A DNA stretch of 8,355 nucleotides, from assembly GCA_934444895.1 (NCBI GenBank), contig CAKSDA010000071.1:1-8355 (forward strand), in the 5' to 3' direction. Of the stretch, positions 6,642 through 8,355 are shown in pieces. The stretch is from an uncultured Eubacteriales bacterium (GTDB lineage Bacteria > Bacillota > Clostridia > Oscillospirales > Acutalibacteraceae). Within the stretch, counting starts at the first letter, position 1, and every line of letters starts with the position of its first letter. Both the position numbers and the translations under genes were made by a program. The notes under the pieces are model-generated. The model was given only the letters and a program-made list of their open reading frames with translations. It was not told the origin of the DNA and did not search any database.

Positions 6642-8355
6642 ATGAAAACAAAATTCTTTAAAAGAAAAGCATTAACAGTTCTGCTAATACTGTGCATGGT
6701 GCTGTCGCTTGTGCCTTTTACGGCATTTGCAGTAACACCGGCTACAGAGACGGCAGATTTTACAACCGGCAGCGGTACAGCAGCCATTAACCTGCTCAAT
6801 GAGTTTAAGACTGCCGGAGCTGCAAATTCCACATGGGATAACAGCAGCAAAACGCTGACTCTTAAGGGTATTGACTTCATTACCGCAGCAACCACTGGCG
6901 TGAAGCTTCCCCACGGTTCAACCATTGTTTTGGATGACGGAACCACCAACACCATTAAAAGCGGTAATGCAACAGCTAATGTAAACGGTGAACACAAAAA
7001 CCAAATTTACATCACTGCTTTGGATGCTGTAGGCAACCTCACCATTAAAGGCGGCACAGCCGGCACAGGAACCCTGTCTGCCATTTCCGGCAGTCATAAA
7101 AATGCAGGTAACGGCTGGACATTTACTTCCGGCATAACCGTTGACGGAGACTTCACTGTAAAAGGAGGCCATGTTACTGCTCAAGGTGGTTTGGCGGAGA
7201 GCAAAGCTCTTTGCTTTTCAATTGGCGTAAATATGGATACTGATACGCGCAACAAAGCTCTGCTGGTTACCGGCGGTTCACTCACGGCTATCGGCGGCGA
7301 GGCATATGAAATGAACGATGACGGCACAAGGGAACACGAGGAATTTTCCCGCGGCGTGTATATGTATAGGGGCAATGTCTCTGTATCCGGCAACGGAAAG
7401 TTGTCAGCCCAGAGCCTTCCGTCCATGGCAGGCGCAGGGGTTCTGTCCAACGGTATGTATATTTCCATTGGCGACCTGCTTATTGCAGGCACCGGTGAAG
7501 TCGAAGTTTCCGGTGCTCATGGTGCGTATATTTCCGGCGGCGGCATTAGACTTGACGGTGGCAAACTCACTGCCAAAAGCACTCAGGCGGCGGATAATAA
7601 CGGTAATCTCGGCAATGCAATTGAACTAGAAGTAAGCACAGGTGATAAAACTTCTAATGCTGCAAACATTACTGTAAACGGCGGTACTTTGGAAACCGTT
7701 AACGGTCAAATTTATATGTCTACTTACGGTGCAACCGAAAACCAAGGCTTATTTACTGTAACCGGCGGCAATATCGTTAATAAAGGCCAGTTATACGGTG
7801 CTAAAAAGATTAATATTTCAGCAGGCACCGTGCAGACCCAGGGCATTGAAGCTGATGCACTTATACTGTCCGGCGGCACACTAACCATCCGAGAGCCGGT
7901 TCGCAAGAGCTCGTACAGCGGCAAACTTTTTGCCCGTCCCGCCTTGGATGTGAGAGACCTCTCCGTAAATGACGGCACACTGGACGCAGCATGGGATTGG
8001 GGAAAGTATACGCCTGTTGTTTTGCCAAAAGATGAAGATTATAACGATGTAGGAATTTTAGTGAGAATGCCTTATGAGGAGGATGTGGCTACCTTCGCCG
8101 GCGGCACCACCATTCTTGACACCGGCAAAGCCGGAAACACTGCTATGCTGATTAAGGGTACACTGAACCTGGGTAACGGCATAGTAGAGACCGGCGCAGA
8201 TGCTAACCACTGCCAGCTCAAGAGCGACATTCCCGTGAAGTTTGCCGCTGCGGTTCCCTCAGCCAACATCACCACTGTAGATGTTGAGAATATTAAGCTA
8301 AGCTATCAGCCGGGCGACGCCCCGCAGCCTACGGCCAGACGGACCGGTGCCGAGC
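6642..8355 (+). CDS. Secreted beta-helix-like surface protein, 3' end beyond window
   Basis: The frame is open for 571 codons to the window edge, so the true C terminus is missing. The start at 6642 has AAGGAG at 6627-6632, 9 nt away. A Sec signal peptide is clear: basic residues 2-9, a hydrophobic core at about 10-24, and cleavage after AFA at residue 30. The mature part carries repeated short rungs of the type V-x-G-G-x-L-x-A (near residues 135, 173, 209, 248, 281, 304, 345, 373, 392, 409 and 442), typical of right-handed beta-helix proteins of the Cthe_2159/carbohydrate-binding-like kind. There is no LPxTG or S-layer motif inside the window; either could follow. GC rises to about 57% over 8161-8340 by hand count. 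Likely an extracellular adhesin or polysaccharide binder. Alternatives are a pectate-lyase-like enzyme or a stalk domain of a larger protein. Confidence 0.85.
   Translation, partial: MKTKFFKRKALTVLLILCMVLSLVPFTAFAVTPATETADFTTGSGTAAINLLNEFKTAGAANSTWDNSSKTLTLKGIDFITAATTGVKLPHGSTIVLDDGTTNTIKSGNATANVNGEHKNQIYITALDAVGNLTIKGGTAGTGTLSAISGSHKNAGNGWTFTSGITVDGDFTVKGGHVTAQGGLAESKALCFSIGVNMDTDTRNKALLVTGGSLTAIGGEAYEMNDDGTREHEEFSRGVYMYRGNVSVSGNGKLSAQSLPSMAGAGVLSNGMYISIGDLLIAGTGEVEVSGAHGAYISGGGIRLDGGKLTAKSTQAADNNGNLGNAIELEVSTGDKTSNAANITVNGGTLETVNGQIYMSTYGATENQGLFTVTGGNIVNKGQLYGAKKINISAGTVQTQGIEADALILSGGTLTIREPVRKSSYSGKLFARPALDVRDLSVNDGTLDAAWDWGKYTPVVLPKDEDYNDVGILVRMPYEEDVATFAGGTTILDTGKAGNTAMLIKGTLNLGNGIVETGADANHCQLKSDIPVKFAAAVPSANITTVDVENIKLSYQPGDAPQPTARRTGAE
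7044..8120 (+). repeat. Degenerate Gly-Gly beta-helix repeat region inside the secreted protein gene
   Basis: About twelve degenerate protein repeats share a core of hydrophobic-x-Gly-Gly-x-hydrophobic, for example VTGGSL (209), LDGGKL (304), VNGGTL (345), VTGGNI (373) and LSGGTL (409). Spacing is irregular, 17 to 43 residues, so the DNA is not a clean tandem array. Similarity shows at protein level and as recurring GGCGGC/GGCGGT codon pairs. Confidence 0.6.

Noticed and set aside
6548..6997. 149-codon minus-strand open frame, with others at 7181-7492, 7724-7978 and 8072-8275
   Set aside because: All lie opposite the beginning and body of the secreted protein gene, which has a ribosome site, signal peptide and coherent repeats. 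Gly/Thr/Ala-rich codons leave few stops on the other strand, and none of these frames has a convincing ribosome site.

Overview
The window reads as chromosomal DNA of a low-to-moderate GC Gram-positive anaerobe, most likely a gut-type Clostridia/Oscillospiraceae (Ruminococcus/Eubacterium-like) bacterium. This rests on style, not on a marker gene. There are strong AGGAGG-type ribosome sites, consensus sigma-A promoters with TGn extensions, two lipobox lipoproteins, and a Sec-secreted surface protein rich in Gly-Gly beta-helix-like repeats. There is no rRNA, tRNA, CRISPR array, transposase or phage gene.

Left half, minus strand: a MepA/NorM-like MATE efflux transporter (154-1548) is followed downstream by a hairpin (41-90). 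Its own promoter lies at 1630-1658. Between that promoter and the ribosome site is a textbook intrinsic terminator (1572-1610), so the gene looks controlled by attenuation. Upstream of it, also on the minus strand, is a 579-residue protein (1718-3457) with two tandem XRE-like helix-turn-helix units at its N terminus and a large C-terminal part that I cannot assign.

Middle: the 200-bp divergent intergenic region (3458-3657) holds a perfect 12-bp palindrome (3545-3556) whose two halves each form a consensus TTGACA box, one per strand. It sits inside a wider concentric inverted repeat. This looks like a shared operator, plausibly for the double-HTH protein.

Right half, plus strand: four closely spaced genes run in the same direction. 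They are a lipoprotein of unknown function (3658-4803), a second lipoprotein with a C-terminal conserved-looking tail (4867-5991), a small membrane protein ending in two zinc ribbons (6007-6594), and the start of a long secreted beta-helix-type protein (6642 to the window end, incomplete). Gaps are 63, 15 and 47 bp, with no clear terminator between them. The simplest reading is a cell-envelope or surface operon under the divergent regulator. None of the four has an assignable biochemical activity. The joint function is inference from layout only, and this cluster is the best candidate for something undescribed here.
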